A stretch of 64,000 bases of DNA from Wurfbainia villosa (GCA_025175895.1 CM046000.1:95278753-95342752); one strand, 5' to 3'; shown: positions 43,883 to 56,899, numbered from the stretch's first letter. Program-made: numbers and translations. Notes: generated by a model not told the origin, from the letters alone.

Positions 43883-44735
43883 TCTATGGCAAACCCATAC
43901 AAAGTTAAGGAAATAATATGCATGAAGAATTAGAAATTAAGTAGGAGTAATAGAGACTTTCTTTCAAGTACTCCCCCTTGAGGAAACCTCCCCCTTGATC
44001 GAGGGTGAGTCTTGAAAGAAGGTCTTAATCCTCCCCCTTGATGTTTGCTATTTAGGAAGAGTTTAAGTAATTAACAATTACTTAAAGTTGGCCTTAGTAT
44101 TAAAAATAAGTTTAAGTTAAGAAGTTTTCTTAACTTGGCCTTTCTCCCCCTTTCTCATCTAATAAATTTGCAAACAGTACGTTAAAAACATTAACGTTTG
44201 GCCATAAGAATATAGAATTGAGTTACTAAGTTAAGTTATCAAAAAATGATCCCTTAACTTTGGCCTTTTCTCCCCCTTTTGCCATAAATTGGAAAAGTGG
44301 GTTTTGAAAAATATAAGTATTAAGTTTAAGTTCCAAGTCCAAGCATGTTCCATATTATTTTGAAAATAATATACTAAAAATAAGCGCATCTATTAAATGT
44401 TCAAATCTTATTTGACTTGATTGATATGAAAGATCAACAAGTCCTGGTCAGAGTCAATTAATATATATGATTATACTCCGTGGTTCATGGCGATGCACTA
44501 GCTCTACATCTGGAATCAGAAGTAAGGTCCTAACATCTCACGCTCATCTACGTGGCTAAGTACACAAACATATTAGTCCTATGTGTTGTGAGATGTATTG
44601 GCTCCTTAAATCTATAGGTGCATGATATCTAGGGTAAGCCCTAAGCTAGTTTCATTAACATGAAAATAGAAGTAAATACTATAGTATAAAAAGAATATAG
44701 GTCCTACTCTATTATGCACATGCCTAATTTTCATC
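43883..44735 (-). other. 3' noncoding region of element B
   Basis: Between RNase H and the polypurine tract. It contains several minus-strand GGGGGAG tracts (43965-44045, 44148, 44270), as in D. No gene. Confidence 0.75.
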
Positions 44736-46010
44736 TTAGTAGACTAAATTTGCTTCGGATAGTGGCTTGGTAAAAAGATCGGCTAGGTTTGACTTGGATT
44801 CCACATATTCGAGTTTAATGGTTCTGTTAGCTACATGTTCTCGAATAAAGTGGTGTTTAACTTCTATATATTTGATTCTAGAATGGCAAATAGGATTTTT
44901 GGTTAAGTTGATGGAGCTAATATTATCTATGTGAGTTTTAATATTGTTGAAGTTTAAGTTAAAGTCTTGGAGAGTGTGCTTCATCCAAAGAAGCTAAGCT
45001 ACACACTCACCCATCGGGACGTATTCGGCTTTGGTGGTAGATAAAGCAACACAGTGTTGCTTCCTACTGTACCAACTCACTAGACTCGAGCCGAGAAGTT
45101 GACAACAACCACTTATGCTCTTCCTATCGAGTTTACTACCGGCATAGTCCGAGTCAGAGTAGCCGATTAGTTCGAACTTGGTAGATCTAGGGTACCAAAT
45201 ATCGACGCTTAGCATGCCCTTTATATACCTAAGGATACGCTTAACTAAAGTTAGGTGAGACTCCTTGGCATAGGTTTGAAACCTTGTGCATATACTTACC
45301 GTGAATAAAATGTCGGGTCGACTCGCGGTTAAGTATAGAAGACTCCCTATCGTACTCTTATAGTATTTTAGGTCAATGGGATTTCCTTCTAAGTCTTCTT
45401 CTATATTGACATTAGTTGTCATGGGTGTATTGATGGTTTTAGCATCTTGCATTCCAAAACGTTTAATTAATTCTCTAGTATATTTTTGTTGATGTAAGTA
45501 TATTCCATTCTTAGTTTGTTTAATTTATACTCCTAAAAAGAAACTCAATTCACCTACTAAATTCATTTCAAATTCACTTTCCATAAGTGAAATGAATTCA
45601 TTTAGTAGAATCGAATTGGTTGTTCCAAAAATGATATCGTCTACGTAGATTTGGGCTATAAAGATTTCATTACCTATGGTTTTTACGAAGAGGGTTGGAT
45701 CGACTAGGCCTTGGTTAAACCCTTTAGACTTAAGATAAATTGAAAGTCTCTCCTACCAAGCTCGAGGAGCTTGTTTGAGTCCGTAAAGTGCTTTCTTTAG
45801 TTTAAGGACATGGTCGGGTTTATCTAGGCTTTCGAATCCTAGGGGTTGGCTAACGTACACCTCTTCTTTAATAAGTTCATTTAAAAATGCTGACTTGAAA
45901 TCCATTTGAAATAACTTAAATCCTCGATGTGCAGTGTAGGCTAACAACATTCGGATGGATTCTAGTAAAGCTACGGGGGCATAGGTTTCATCGCAATCTA
46001 ATCCTTCTAC
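44736..46010 (-). pseudogene. SIRE-like Copia RT-RNase H fragment (element B)
   Basis: One minus-strand frame gives the last two-thirds of reverse transcriptase and the RNase H domain. It opens at the E junction with CDETYAPVALLESIR, then FKLFQMDFKSAFLN with the first catalytic Asp and ALYGLKQAPRAW. The active site IYVDDIIFG is near 45630-45650. Downstream are SLLYLTASRPDILF, VKRILRYIKG, IGYSDSDYAGSKLDRKS (RNase H Asp), ALSTTKAEYV (Glu) and HHFIREHV up to LADLFTKPLS. Stops interrupt it at TAG (about 45752), TAA (about 45530) and TAG (about 44992), so it is dead. These motifs are of the SIRE lineage, matching the gag type of A, C, D, F and T. The 5' part of pol is cut off by E. Confidence 0.88.
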
Positions 46011-47781
46011 TGAAGGTTGAAACCGAAGCTTCGCTTCGCACCTCAATCGCTTGTGCATGGCGATCCCATCTACGTCCCCATATTAAAAAAAAATTAATCC
46101 AAGATGATGACGGATTACCCAAGCAACCGATCCATCATCGTGCTATTCGATTAGAGTGGTCTCTTGAACAAATTTGTTGTTCAAGAAACCTAACTCTTTT
46201 CCTTGATTAGGCACAGAATAGATGATGTACAGATCACCAATTTTTGTGTTTATCTTCGGGGTCCAAGTAAATTAGCCACATGCAATTACATACATAATAT
46301 AAAGAAACAAAAGGAAACCAAAACAAGAATTATACCTCTTGTTTACCTCTTGGCCTTCTATTATATGTCCTATCCTCCTCTTGGACGTTGTGTGGGCAAC
46401 GATCCTCCAAGAGATGAAACTTCCTAGATCACATTCTTCCCTTCCTTGCTCGCTCTGAACAAAAGGAAAAAAATTCTCCATTCTTCTCCTTACTTGTGCC
46501 GACCACCACAAACTAATTGTGGTTGCCGTCGGCCCTAAGGAGAGGGAGAAGGAGTTGCACCGGCCAACCAAAGAAAAGAAGGGCAAAGCCTTGCCCTAGT
46601 TACCGCTAGCCAAAGGATGAAGAAAAGAGGATGTGGCGCCGCCCAAAACACAAGGAAGAGGATGCCCTAGCGTCGGCCAAGAGAAAAAAAAGGAGAAAAC
46701 TCTAGCCTTACCCACTTGTTGCCGCCCACCCAAACCCTAATCCCCTTGTGTTTCTCACCGCCCAAGCCAAGGAGAGAAAACCCTAGAATCTCCAATTCCC
46801 TTATGTCGCCCAAGCCTTGGCCCCCCTTTTATAGATTTCACCCAAACCTCCTTTTAATCATGTTTGTCGGATCTAGGTTTCATGAGGGTTTTAATAGGCT
46901 ACACTAGGGACCATGAGGAGGAGTTGGATCTTGGTCACCCAATGGATCTAGCCCACATAAAGTCCGATCCATTAATGATAATCCATTCCACTAGAGGATT
47001 ATCATTGATCTACCTCAACAACCCCCATAAATAAATATAGGCTCCATATATTAATTGTACAAATATCTCTCAATGTTTAAGATATCGAATGTCCATCAAT
47101 TAATTAATTTACTGACAATTAATTAATCAACATCTAACTCCATGAGTAGTACCACTCAACCTTATCATCATGTCGGACCAAGTCCACCTACAGGGTTTAC
47201 ATGATGATCCTTATGAGTTCCTCAAGGGGACATCATTATCCTAATATATAGGACACGGTTTCCTCCTATAATCAATGGCACACCATGTAAATAATATCAT
47301 TTCTCAACTTACCGAGCCTATCGATTTAATCTATAAATCTCGCCCATTGGTAAATCAAAGAAATAAATACTAAGTACATGTGCCCGTTATTATATCGATA
47401 TTAGAGCATGTACACCATAATATCCGAGGTCCGATTCAATTATGTAGTCAGTAATAAATTGAATCACCTCTAAGTCGGTCCAGCCAAATACACACAAAGT
47501 GTACTAGTGTAATTCTATGGTCAAGACAAACCAATACTAAATCACACTACAACCATACCAATGGTTTGTCCAAAACCATCTCGGTTGTGAGCCTCTACTT
47601 ATACTCTACAAGGAACTGATAACATGATCTCCCATGTGACACAACACACCATATTATCTACAATGTAATGTATCAGACAATATGCATAACCATAAATATG
47701 CAAATAATAATCATATGATTCTTATTTCAAAAATAATGATGTTCATACAAAAGATAGACTTTTCAGTATACATCCCAAATA
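46011..47781 (-). repeat. 3' LTR of element E
   Basis: The plus-strand left edge is TGAAGGTTGAAACCGAAG, matching 61201. The right edge is near 47781, where a minus-strand AGTGGGAGA polypurine tract follows. Reverse TATA box at 46827-46834 (CTATAAAAGGGG). About 1.77 kb, related to S2. The terminal dinucleotide at the right edge seems mutated, so that end is approximate. Confidence 0.8.
46827..46834 (-). promoter_or_regulatory. TATA box of E 3' LTR
   Basis: Minus strand CTATAAAAGGGGGG; S2 has the same at 50811-50820. Confidence 0.6.
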
Positions 47782-47813
47782 TCTCCCACTTATACTAAAA
47801 GACTATGTTGTCC

Positions 47814-48799
47814 TCATACTACCATACACCTGATTCTCATTCCCTCCACATGCCTATCAAAAGCTCTCGCTGAAAGGGCCTTAGTGAAAGGATCATCCAG
47901 GTTATCCTCTAATGCAATCTTGGCTACAACAACTTCTCCTCGCTTTATGATTTCTTGTATCAGGTGGTACTTGCGCTCTATGTGTTTACTTGTCTTATGG
48001 GCTCGTGGTTCGTTTGAGTTTGCAACTGCACCACTGTTATCACAATAAATTGTGATAGTTCTGGGCAAACCAGGAATCACATCCAAGTCCATCAAGAAGT
48101 TCCTGAGCCATACAACTTCTTTGGCTGCCTCTGAAGCTACCACATACTCAGCTTCCATGGTGGAGTCCGCCATGCATTTCTGCTTGACACTCCTCCATAC
48201 AGTGGCTCTACCTCCCAAAGTAAACACAAAACCCGAGGTAGACTTACTGTTATCCCTATCAGATTGGAAGTCGAAATCTGTGTAACCCACAAAGAGTAAT
48301 TGATCTGCCTAGTATACTAGCATATAATCCCTAGTCCTTCTCAGGTACTTCAATATATGCTTTACCGCAGCCCAATATCCCTGTCCTGGATTAATCTGAT
48401 ATCTGCTAACCATGCCCACGGCAAAGTAGATATCCGACCTCATATATACCATAGCATACATGAGGCTTCCTATCACTAAAGCATAAGAAATCACCTTCAT
48501 CTTCTCTATCTCCTTTAATGTTCTAGGACACATCTATTTAAATAAAGGTACTCCATGCCTAAAAGGTAGAAAAACTTTATTGGAGTTTTGCATGATAAAA
48601 CAAGACAAAATAGTGTCTATGTATGAAGCTTGAGATAAGCACAACATCCTTTTCCTGTGATCCCTTATAACCTTGATCCCAAGGATGTGTCCCACTTCTC
48701 CTAAGTCCTTCATATCAAACTGTTTGGACAACCATACCCTTATGTCTGATAACACCTTGACATGGTTGCCAATTAACAAAATATCATCTACGTATAGTA
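47814..48799 (-). pseudogene. RT C-terminal half and RNase H of element E
   Basis: On the minus strand from the F insertion point: YVDDILLIGNHV, the RT active site whose preceding Leu-Tyr codons hold the insertion, then VWLSKQFDMKDLGEVGHILG and SYALVIGSLMYAM. The RNase H domain follows with VGYTDFDFQSDRDNSKSTSG (Asp), DSTMEAEYVVASEAAKEVVW (Glu), YCDNSGAVANSNEP (Asp) and KHIERKYHLIQEI, ending DDPFTKALSARAF. A single frame is kept, with stops at about 48534 and 48306. All expected RNase H acidic residues are visible. These motifs belong to the common plant Tork/Angela-type Copia group. Confidence 0.9.
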
Positions 48800-49970
48800 T
48801 GTTAGGATCTTTGTAACGGCTAGATGGGGGTGAATAGCGGTTCACTGTTCGTAGATGGAATTTGCTCGTGATCGTGTCTACAATTTTGTTAGCGCAGCGG
48901 AATATAGATAATGATAACAATAACGAAATAGACAATTACACATGAACACGAGTATGTAACATGGTTCAGAACCGCACGGTTTCTACTCCACTGATCGGGC
49001 TCACACGAGCCCTAGTGATGCCAATCACACACCACTATAAAATAACTCCTTCTCGGAACAATCCGGAGGTGGAGAAACCTCGTACAATGTATACAACAGT
49101 AATACAAGATGAATACAAGCAATATAATGAAATACAAAGCAATACAAGTAAAGAAAACACTTTACAAATGCTCTTTGAATGCTTGATCGCTAGGTTGATC
49201 GAGTAACACTTGGAGACCCTGAATTGCAGCAGCAACTCGCCCCAAATCGCCTCAAAGAACCATACCATTTTCCTCCATCACGAGCTCCTTATAAAGCTTC
49301 AACCTGTGCTGGAAAAAGTCGATCAGTCGACTGATCGGGAGAATCAGTCGACTGATGTCACTATTGTCGTGAGACAATGACTAGATCCACGTTGGACAAG
49401 TCCAACGGATCTACCATCAGTCGACTAATCATACCCATCAGTCGACTGATGGAGTCCTCACTCGACCAGTCGAGTCTCGACTCCATTCTGTGGCCGATTT
49501 CTCGAGCACCAGTCGACTGATCACACGATCAGTCGACTGCTCGAGCCATCAGTCGACTGCCCACTTCTGGCAGTCGACTGCTAGGCCACAACCCGCAGTC
49601 AAACCCTAGTTGACTCGGTCCAGTCGACTGCCACATGGCACCAGTCGACTAGCACACCTCAAACATGAGGTTTTAGCCCAAGTATGGTTCCCCCATACTT
49701 GCTAGACCACCCTTAGCCTAGACCTAAGCCTTCTAGCCACCTCCATCAGCCTCACGTCTCTCGGATCCCTCCAAGTCATCCATGACTTGTTCATCCATCG
49801 CGCTAGCCTTCAGGTGCTTCCATCGGCTATGTCATGCTAACGGTGTCTACATCGCCAAGGCACATTGGACTTACGCCGCGAAGACTCCGCTTGGACTTTA
49901 CGCCGCCAATCATTCAACTTATGCTGCCAAGACTCCCGCTTGGACTTTACGCCGCCAATATCAAACCCTT
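48800..49970 (-). repeat. 3' LTR of element F, terminal segment
   Basis: The plus-strand edge TGTTAGGATCTTTGTAAC equals that at 55810. It holds CAGTCGACTG palindromes (49320-49660) in intact form. The leader hairpins are at 49046-49074 and 48960-48992. Ends in CCCTT (49966-49970), the duplication of S2. Confidence 0.9.
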
Positions 49971-51870
49971 TGTTGGGGTTGATCCGTGAGGGGAAACTTC
50001 GCTCCCCCTTCACCTCGGTTGCTTGACCATGGTGATCCCTTTGATGTCCCCGGATTAAAAATTTAATCCTAGACAAAAGGGATTCCCAAAGCAACCAAGT
50101 CATCGTCGTGCTATTCGTTTAGAGAGGTCACTTGAATAAACTAGTTGTTCAAGCGACCATCCTCTATTCTACGAGTAGCCACGGAATAGACGATGTCCGG
50201 ATCGCCGGTTTTTGTGTTTATACTCGGGATCCAAGTATTATTTAGCCTATTTACAGAAATATAACATGCTTATATTTTGAAAAACAAACACAAGCAATGA
50301 ATAAAAGAGATAGAAGAATAGTTATACCTCTTGGTCTTCTAATGTATGACCTTCCTCCTTTCGGACGTCGTGTGGGCGACGATCCACCAAAAGTTGAAGC
50401 TCCTAGATCGCAACACTTCCTTCCTTGCTCTTCCAAAGCAAGAGAAAGAATAGAAACAAGGGTATTTATCTCCCTAAAACCAGCCAACAAGAAGCAAGGA
50501 GTATCCTTGCCGCCGGCCAACAAAAGAAGCAAAGAGAAGGAGTTTTGGGTGTGGCCGGCCAAAAGCTCCAAGGGAAGACCCTAAACCTTTGTTCCACCGG
50601 CCAAGGAGAAGGAGAAGGCTTGTTTTGGACGCTGGCCAAGGTCTAGAAGGAAGAAGATGGGCGCCGGCAGCTTGGGGAAGAAGAACAACTAAGGAAAGAC
50701 TTTCCTTAATAGGTGCCGCCCAAGCTCCAAACCCTAATTCCTAACCTTGCCGCCAACTCCAAAAACCCTATCTCTATTCAATTGTTCTCCACGCCAACTC
50801 CATGCCATCCTTTTATAGAGTTAGGGATGAGCCATGAATTAATCTCATCCATTGGTTCTAGGGATTTAATCTCAACCGTCGGATCTAGAGTTTTGATCTC
50901 AACCGTCGGATCTAGAGATTTAATCTCTACCTTTGGATCTCGAGATTTGTTTCTATCCTTTGGATCTAAGCATCATGAGGTGTTAATAGGCTACATTAGG
51001 GACCATGAGGAGGAGTTGGGTCTTGGCCACCCATGGATCAAGCCCACATAAAGTCCGATCCACTAATGATGATCCAATCCACTAAAGGTCCATCATTGAT
51101 CTACCTCACCAACCCCCATATGATAATATGGGCTCCATATATTATTTGTACATTTTCTCCCCGTGTTTAAGATCTCGAATGTCCGTCGATTAATTAATTT
51201 ACTAACCATTAATTAATCAATATCTAACTCCTTGAGTAGTACCACTCAACCTTTTCATCATGCCGGACCAAGTCCACCTGCAGGGTTTACATGATGAACC
51301 TTATGAGCTCGTCAAGGGGACATCATCATCCTAATATATAGGACACGGTTTCCTCCTATAATCAACGACACACCATATAAATAATATCATCTCCCAACAT
51401 ACCGAGTCTATCGATTTAATCTATAAATCTCGCCCATTGGTAAATCAAAGAGATGAGTACCAAGTATATGTGCCCGTTATTATATCGGGATTAAGAGCAT
51501 GTACTAAATAATATCTGAGGTCCGATTCGATTATGTAGTCAGCAATAAATCGAATCACCTCTGTGTCGGTCCTGCTCAATACACACAAAGTGCACTAGTG
51601 TGATTCTATGGTCAAGACAAACCAATACCAAATCACACTACAACCATTCCGATGGTTTGTCCAAAGCCATCTCGATTGTGAGCCTTTACTCATACTTTAC
51701 AAGGAGCCGATAACATGATCTCCCGTGTGACACCACACACCATGTTATCTACAATGTAACGTATTAGACAATATTGCATAAAAAATATATGCAAATAATG
51801 ATCATGTGATTCTTATTTCAAAATAAAGATGTTCATACAAAAAATAGACTTTTAAGTATACATCCCTACA
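49971..51870 (-). repeat. Solo LTR S2 (relative of the E LTR)
   Basis: TGTTGGGG to CCCTACA on the plus strand, 1900 bp, flanked by perfect CCCTT duplications (49966-49970, 51871-51875). It aligns with the E LTR (46011-47781) in the same orientation, including GATGTTCATACAAAA and the TATA box (minus strand, 50811-50820). No internal region. The ORF-like stretches are chance. Confidence 0.9.
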
Positions 51871-52206
51871 CCCTTGGACTTCTCAAATGCCAAGACTCAA
51901 GCTTGGACTTTCCCTTGCCAACCTATGTTGGACTTTTCATGCCAAGACCCATGCTTAGACTTTCCATGCCAAGACCCATGCTTGGACTTTCCCTTGCAAA
52001 CCTATGTTGGACTTTTCGTGCCAAGACCCATGCTTGGACTTTTCTCAAATGCCAAGTGTCCTACTTGGAATTCCCATGCCAAGTACCCATGACTTGGACT
52101 TTCCCATGACAATTACATTGTCATATGTTTTTGTCGAAACATCAAAACATCACTCGAGTCAAACTCGAGTCCTGGTCAATCGTGACCTGGGCCGATTGCA
52201 CCAACA
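51871..52206 (-). repeat. 3' LTR of element F, first segment (minus-strand start)
   Basis: Resumes after S2 with the CTTGGACTT minisatellite and ends ATTGCACCAACA at 52206. The polypurine tract AAAAAGGGGGAGAT (minus strand) abuts it at 52207-52220. Confidence 0.9.
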
Positions 52207-54082
52207 ATCTCCCCCTTTTTGATGTTTGACAAAAACCAAACAACACATTGAGTTAGAACACTAACTCAAATCCCTTACCAATTATCCCAAATTGGTAATC
52301 TTAAACATTCTCCAAATGTTCTCCCCCAAACATTCTCCCCCTTTTTGACTAACATCAAAAAGGTTATCTCTCCAAGGAGGTCAATGTCTCATGTCCCAAT
52401 GAGATCTTACAATCTCCCCCTTTGTCTAAAAATACCTAGGATGCTTACCATCTTCCTAGTGATAAGTCACATATCACTCAAGAGAGGCAATCCTATTCAC
52501 TCTCCCAATTTCCAAATTGGGTATCAAAAACCCATCAATTTTCTCAATAACTTCTCCTCTTCAAGGAGAAAAAAACACATCCATCATTCCAAGATGGATA
52601 CCTCCCCCTAAAGGCTTGCTCCCCCTTGACCATTGCACCAACAATGTCCTTGGGAAGTCCCTAAGCCAATAGGAACTCTAAACCATCAAAATTAAGGTTA
52701 GAAATTCAACATTGAACTTTCCAACACCTTAACATTGATACAAACCCTAAACAACTCTCCTAATCCATATTCAATGGATTTTCACCCTTCATCATGCTTC
52801 CCAAAGCATATCCTAGGGTTAGGAGTGGCTAGGAACCTTAACCGCAGCAGAAATCGGGTTAGACAAGCTTGTTTATCCCAAAATCAGGCAATCACGAAAG
52901 TGATTGAAATCACCGATCAACCCTACATCGATCCGCCACTATGAGTCGATCGATAATCAAAAAATCCGATTTTCAGTTATCAGAAATGAGATTTGGGAAT
53001 TCATAAATAATTATACATTTATCGAAAAATCACGAAAATTGATACGTATAATACCTATGACCAATACAATGGGTGAAAAATGTTTGAAAAATATTTTACC
53101 CATAAAATATTGAAATTGATACAAAATTCAAAAGTGAAGAAAACTTCTAAGTTTTTGGCTCACTTTGTATCAATCTCATCAATGGTGATTGCTATCAAAA
53201 GATAGACTTCACCAAGGTTTTTCAAACTGATTTTAAAATGTTTTCAAAACCTTATTTTGGATCATATTCCTTGGGCTCTATGTACATGACTTGTACACAA
53301 GCTTTCCCAATGATCCACCATTGAAATTAGATGAGTTTTAGTTCATCTAGATGCAAAAACTATACACCTTGAACTTAACTCATATCCTAGCATCTCACAT
53401 GTATCTAGGGTGTATAAATACACATACATGTCAATTTGATGTGAGATGTGGGTTTTGGTTCATTTAAACTAGGGTTTCATTCATCTTCTAAGGCAACCCT
53501 ACTTGATTCCCTTATAAATGGGACTCCAAGTCATGTCATTGTCCTTAGTTCAATTTTAATCAATTAAATGCATGAAATGATCATGGCATAAAGATAGCAA
53601 TAATTAAGCATGGCCAATGATCATGATGTCATGGCATATGATAAAATCTAAAAACACATGACATTTAAAGCCTTAATCCTAAAACATGAACATGACATAT
53701 AAAATGATTAAAAGTAAGCATGATGTCATGGCATGTTATATGGCAAACAAAGCATGGCATATAAAATATATAGGTATAATAATACCTAAATTTTAATATT
53801 AATTGCCATTTGTTGGGATTAATCATATTTTGCCATATTAACCTAATCTCCCTAGTGTGCCAAAAACCCAAAATGGCACACTAACCTCTAAACCTAAATT
53901 GTGCCAATTTAATTGATTTTTCTTAATTTCAAAAGTGCATTGGCACATCCTAAAATCTTTTAGGATATTTATTCAAATCTATTTCCAAGGTAACCATAAC
54001 CTTGAAAATATCCTAAAGTGTCACCTTTACCATGGTTGAGTTAACTACCCATCCAATCAAGGTTGGCACACCCTAAACCCAT
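52207..54082 (-). other. 3' noncoding region of element F
   Basis: No pol domains. Minus-strand GGGGGAG tracts at 52209, 52322-52345, 52415 and 52605-52625. It corresponds to 25428-25821 plus 31097-32289 of C. Confidence 0.78.
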
Positions 54083-55743
54083 CTAGCGTGAATCAATCAC
54101 GCTCTTAGGAACCCAAAACCGATTTGAGCTCCTAGGGTTAATTAGGTATTCCTTAGGGATAACCTCCCTAGGTACCTTCCTAATGACCCTCCTAGGCTTA
54201 TTAGCCTTGGTCATTTTGGTCTTACCTAGATTGACTCTAGGGGTAACTCCTCTTGCAACCTTCTTAGTGGCCACCCTAGGTTTCCTAGAAACTCTAGCCA
54301 CTAGGTGCAACCTTTGGTCAACCCTAGGGATGACTTCCCTATTGACCTTGGTTTTCTTAGGTTTAGTTCCATAATCAAATGGAACATTGTGATAGGTTTC
54401 CTTGTGCTTAGGTTTGCCCTTGGATGACTTTTGATCCTTAGGTCTTAAGTGTTGACTTTGAGTTTTTGACCTAGGAGTTTGATCATTAGACCCTTTAAAT
54501 TGAGTTTGTATATTCCTAAGGGTCTTTTCTAGTTTCTCAAGCCTTGACCTCAAGGCTTGGTTCTCCAATTCTAATTGCCCCATTTTTGAGTTTTGATTTA
54601 AACCATGGGCATTGTCCTTTCTAGGCATATGCCTAGTCCATTTAGGGTTAAACCCTAGGTGTTCTCCTATTTTCTTGATAGATTCCCTAGGTAAAATATT
54701 TTTAGGGACATTAGTCCCAAATTTCTTCTTATTTCCTAAGTGGACACTCTTAGCACCTAAACAAATATGTCTATTATTTCTAGTATGCTTTTCATGTACA
54801 ATAGCAAGACTATTAAAATTATTCTTAGCATGGTTCTTATCCCTAGAAGTTGAAAGTGCATTAATAAATTTTACCTTTGGGTTTGCCTTGGAGGCTCCCC
54901 CTACTTGTGTTACTCCTTCTTGCCCTTTCTTCTTCCCCCTTGGGCAATGACTCCGGTAATGCCCCTTTGAGTTGCACTTGAAGCATATGATATGCTCCTT
55001 GCTCTTTTGACTTTGGGGACCGGCATCCTTGACTTTTGGTGCCGGTGGAGCTTTTCTGATCTTCTTTGGGCACTTGCTCTTATAGTGCCCGGTTTCCCTA
55101 CACTCAAAGAAAATTATATGATTTTTATTTAAACTTAAGTTGCTTGAGTTACCTAGGTTAATGAGGACCGGAATTGGACTTTGGGCTTCTTCATCTTGAC
55201 CGGATGTCGAAGCTTCTTCTTGATGTTCCGGTGTGGAGGTTATCTCCTCCCCCTCAATCCTTGAGGTGGATGCTTCTTCCACTTCCTCCACCTCTTCCGA
55301 TCCGGATGTTGATTCCCTATCAATCTCCGAATCCTCACTTCCTTGTGAGGATGATGCATTAGCTTCTTCGGTCTCTTCCCCTTGGACCATTGATGAGCTA
55401 TCATGAAGCTTGGCCACTTGGCTCCATAGCTCCTTGGCATCCATAAAATACCCTACCATACTCACAATATCATTAGGGACCAAATCAAAAATAAAATTTA
55501 CTACCTTTACGTTTTTCTCGAAGGCTTGAATTTGATCTTTACTCCATCTCTTCCTTTTGAGGAATCGACCTTTTGGTCCTCTTGGAAACTCAAATCCTTC
55601 CATTAATAGGGACCACCCCTCAAAATCTTTCATCATCAAAAATCTTCAATCCTTTTCTTCCAAGAATTGAAGCCTTCTCGTCCATAGAATGAATAAGGAA
55701 CCGGTGTGTTGATGTTCCATCCTAATTGTTCTTGGACTTCCAT
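54083..55743 (-). pseudogene. SIRE-like Copia gag (element F), frameshifted near the N terminus
   Basis: The likely ATG is at 55741-55743 (MEVQEQLGWNIN, then SFYGREGFNSWKKRIEDF). One base missing from a T run near 55628 breaks the frame; beyond it 518 codons are open to 54083. The UBN2-like part has FMDAKELWSQVAKLHD, followed by a long acidic Ser/Thr/Glu linker. Then come two CCHC knuckles: FFECRETGHYKSKC, whose first Cys is Phe, and an intact CFKCNSKGHYRSHC. A basic stretch, a coiled coil (MGQLELENQALRSRLEKL) and the terminal EYLINPRSSNRFWVPKSVID follow. This is the best-preserved family I Gag. Only the N-terminal shift and one Cys change are seen. Confidence 0.88.
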
Positions 55744-55796
55744 CTTTCCCTCTAGCGTCTTGACTCCGGGTTGTTAATCCGTAGAAGAGCCCCGGG

Positions 55797-55807
55797 CTCT
55801 GATACCA
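55797..55807 (-). promoter_or_regulatory. Primer-binding site, element F
   Basis: Minus strand TGGTATCAGAG, next to the LTR edge at 55810. Confidence 0.9.
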
Positions 55808-55969
55808 CTTGTTAGGATCTTTGTAACGGCTAGATGGGGGTGAATAGTGGTTCACCGTTCGTAGATGGAATTTGCTCGTGATCGTGTCTACAATTTTGTT
55901 AGCGCAGCGGAATATAGATAATGATAACAATAACAAAATAGACAATTACACACGAACACGAGTATGTAA

Positions 55970-56002
55970 CGTGGTTCGGAACCGTATGGTCCCTACTCCA
56001 CG
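55970..56002 (-). other. LTR leader stem-loop with AGTA/GAA (element F)
   Basis: Minus strand: CGTGG/CCACG, AGTA/GAA, GGGACC/GGTTCC (one G-T pair), loop ATAC. The upstream hairpin at 56056-56084 has CTCC/GGAG, ACCTC/AGAA and CGGA/TCCG. Confidence 0.62.
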
Positions 56003-56899
56003 GATCGGGCTCACACGAGCCCTAGTGATGCCAATCACACACCACTATAAAATAACTCCTTCTCGGAACAATCCGGAGGTGGAGAAACCTCGTACAATTT
56101 ATACAACAGTAATACAAGATGAATACAAGCAATATAATGAAATACAAAGCAATACAAATAAAGAAAACACTTTACAAATGCTCTTTGAATGCTTGATCGC
56201 TAGGTTGATCGAGTAACACTTGGAGACCCTGAATTGCAGCAGCAACTCGCCCCAAATCGCCTCAAAGAACCATACCATTTTTCTCCATCACGAGCTCCTT
56301 ATAAAGCTTCAACCTGTGCTGGAAAAAGTCGATCAGTCGACTGATCGGGACCATCAGTCGATTGATGCCACTGTTGTCGTGAGACAACGGCTAGATCCAC
56401 ATTAGATAAGTCCAACGAATCTACCATCAGTCGACTGATCATACCCATCAGTCGACTGATGGAGTCCTCACTCGACCAGTCGAGTCTCGACTCCATTCTG
56501 TGGCCGATCGAGCACCGCCGATCGATCACACGATCACCGATCGCCGAGCCATCACCGATCGGCTGAGCCATCACGATCGCCCACTTAGGCCATAACCCGC
56601 TCAAACATGAGGTTTTAGCCCAAGTATGGTTCCCCCATACTTGCTAGACCACCCTTAGCCTAGACCTAAGCCTTCTAGCCACCTCCATCAGCCTCACGTC
56701 TCTCGGATCCCTCCAAGTCATCCATGACTTGTTCATCCATCGCGCTAGCCTTCAGGTTCTTCCATCGACTATGTCATGCTAACGGTGTCTACACCGCCAA
56801 GGCACATTGGACTTACGCCGCCAAGACTCTGCTTGGACTTTACGCCGCCAATCATTGGACTTATGCTGCCAAGACTCCCGCTTGGACTTTACGCCGCCA

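Larger units (their letters stand above)
4878..46010 (-). mobile_element. Element B: reverse SIRE-like Copia element with pol (family II), 3' half
   Basis: Read on the minus strand, the window holds the RT-RNase H end of pol (46010 down to 44736), a 3' noncoding stretch with a polypurine tract beside 43866, and the 3' LTR. That LTR is split by L into 43866-42938 and 5050-4878. The split is proven by the sequence: joining the pieces restores the LTR, and GTCCT is duplicated at 5046-5050 and 42933-42937. The upstream half of B is displaced by element E and lies outside the window. B is the only family II member here with recognisable enzymes, so it represents the likely autonomous partner of the gag-only relatives A and D. 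Confidence 0.85.
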
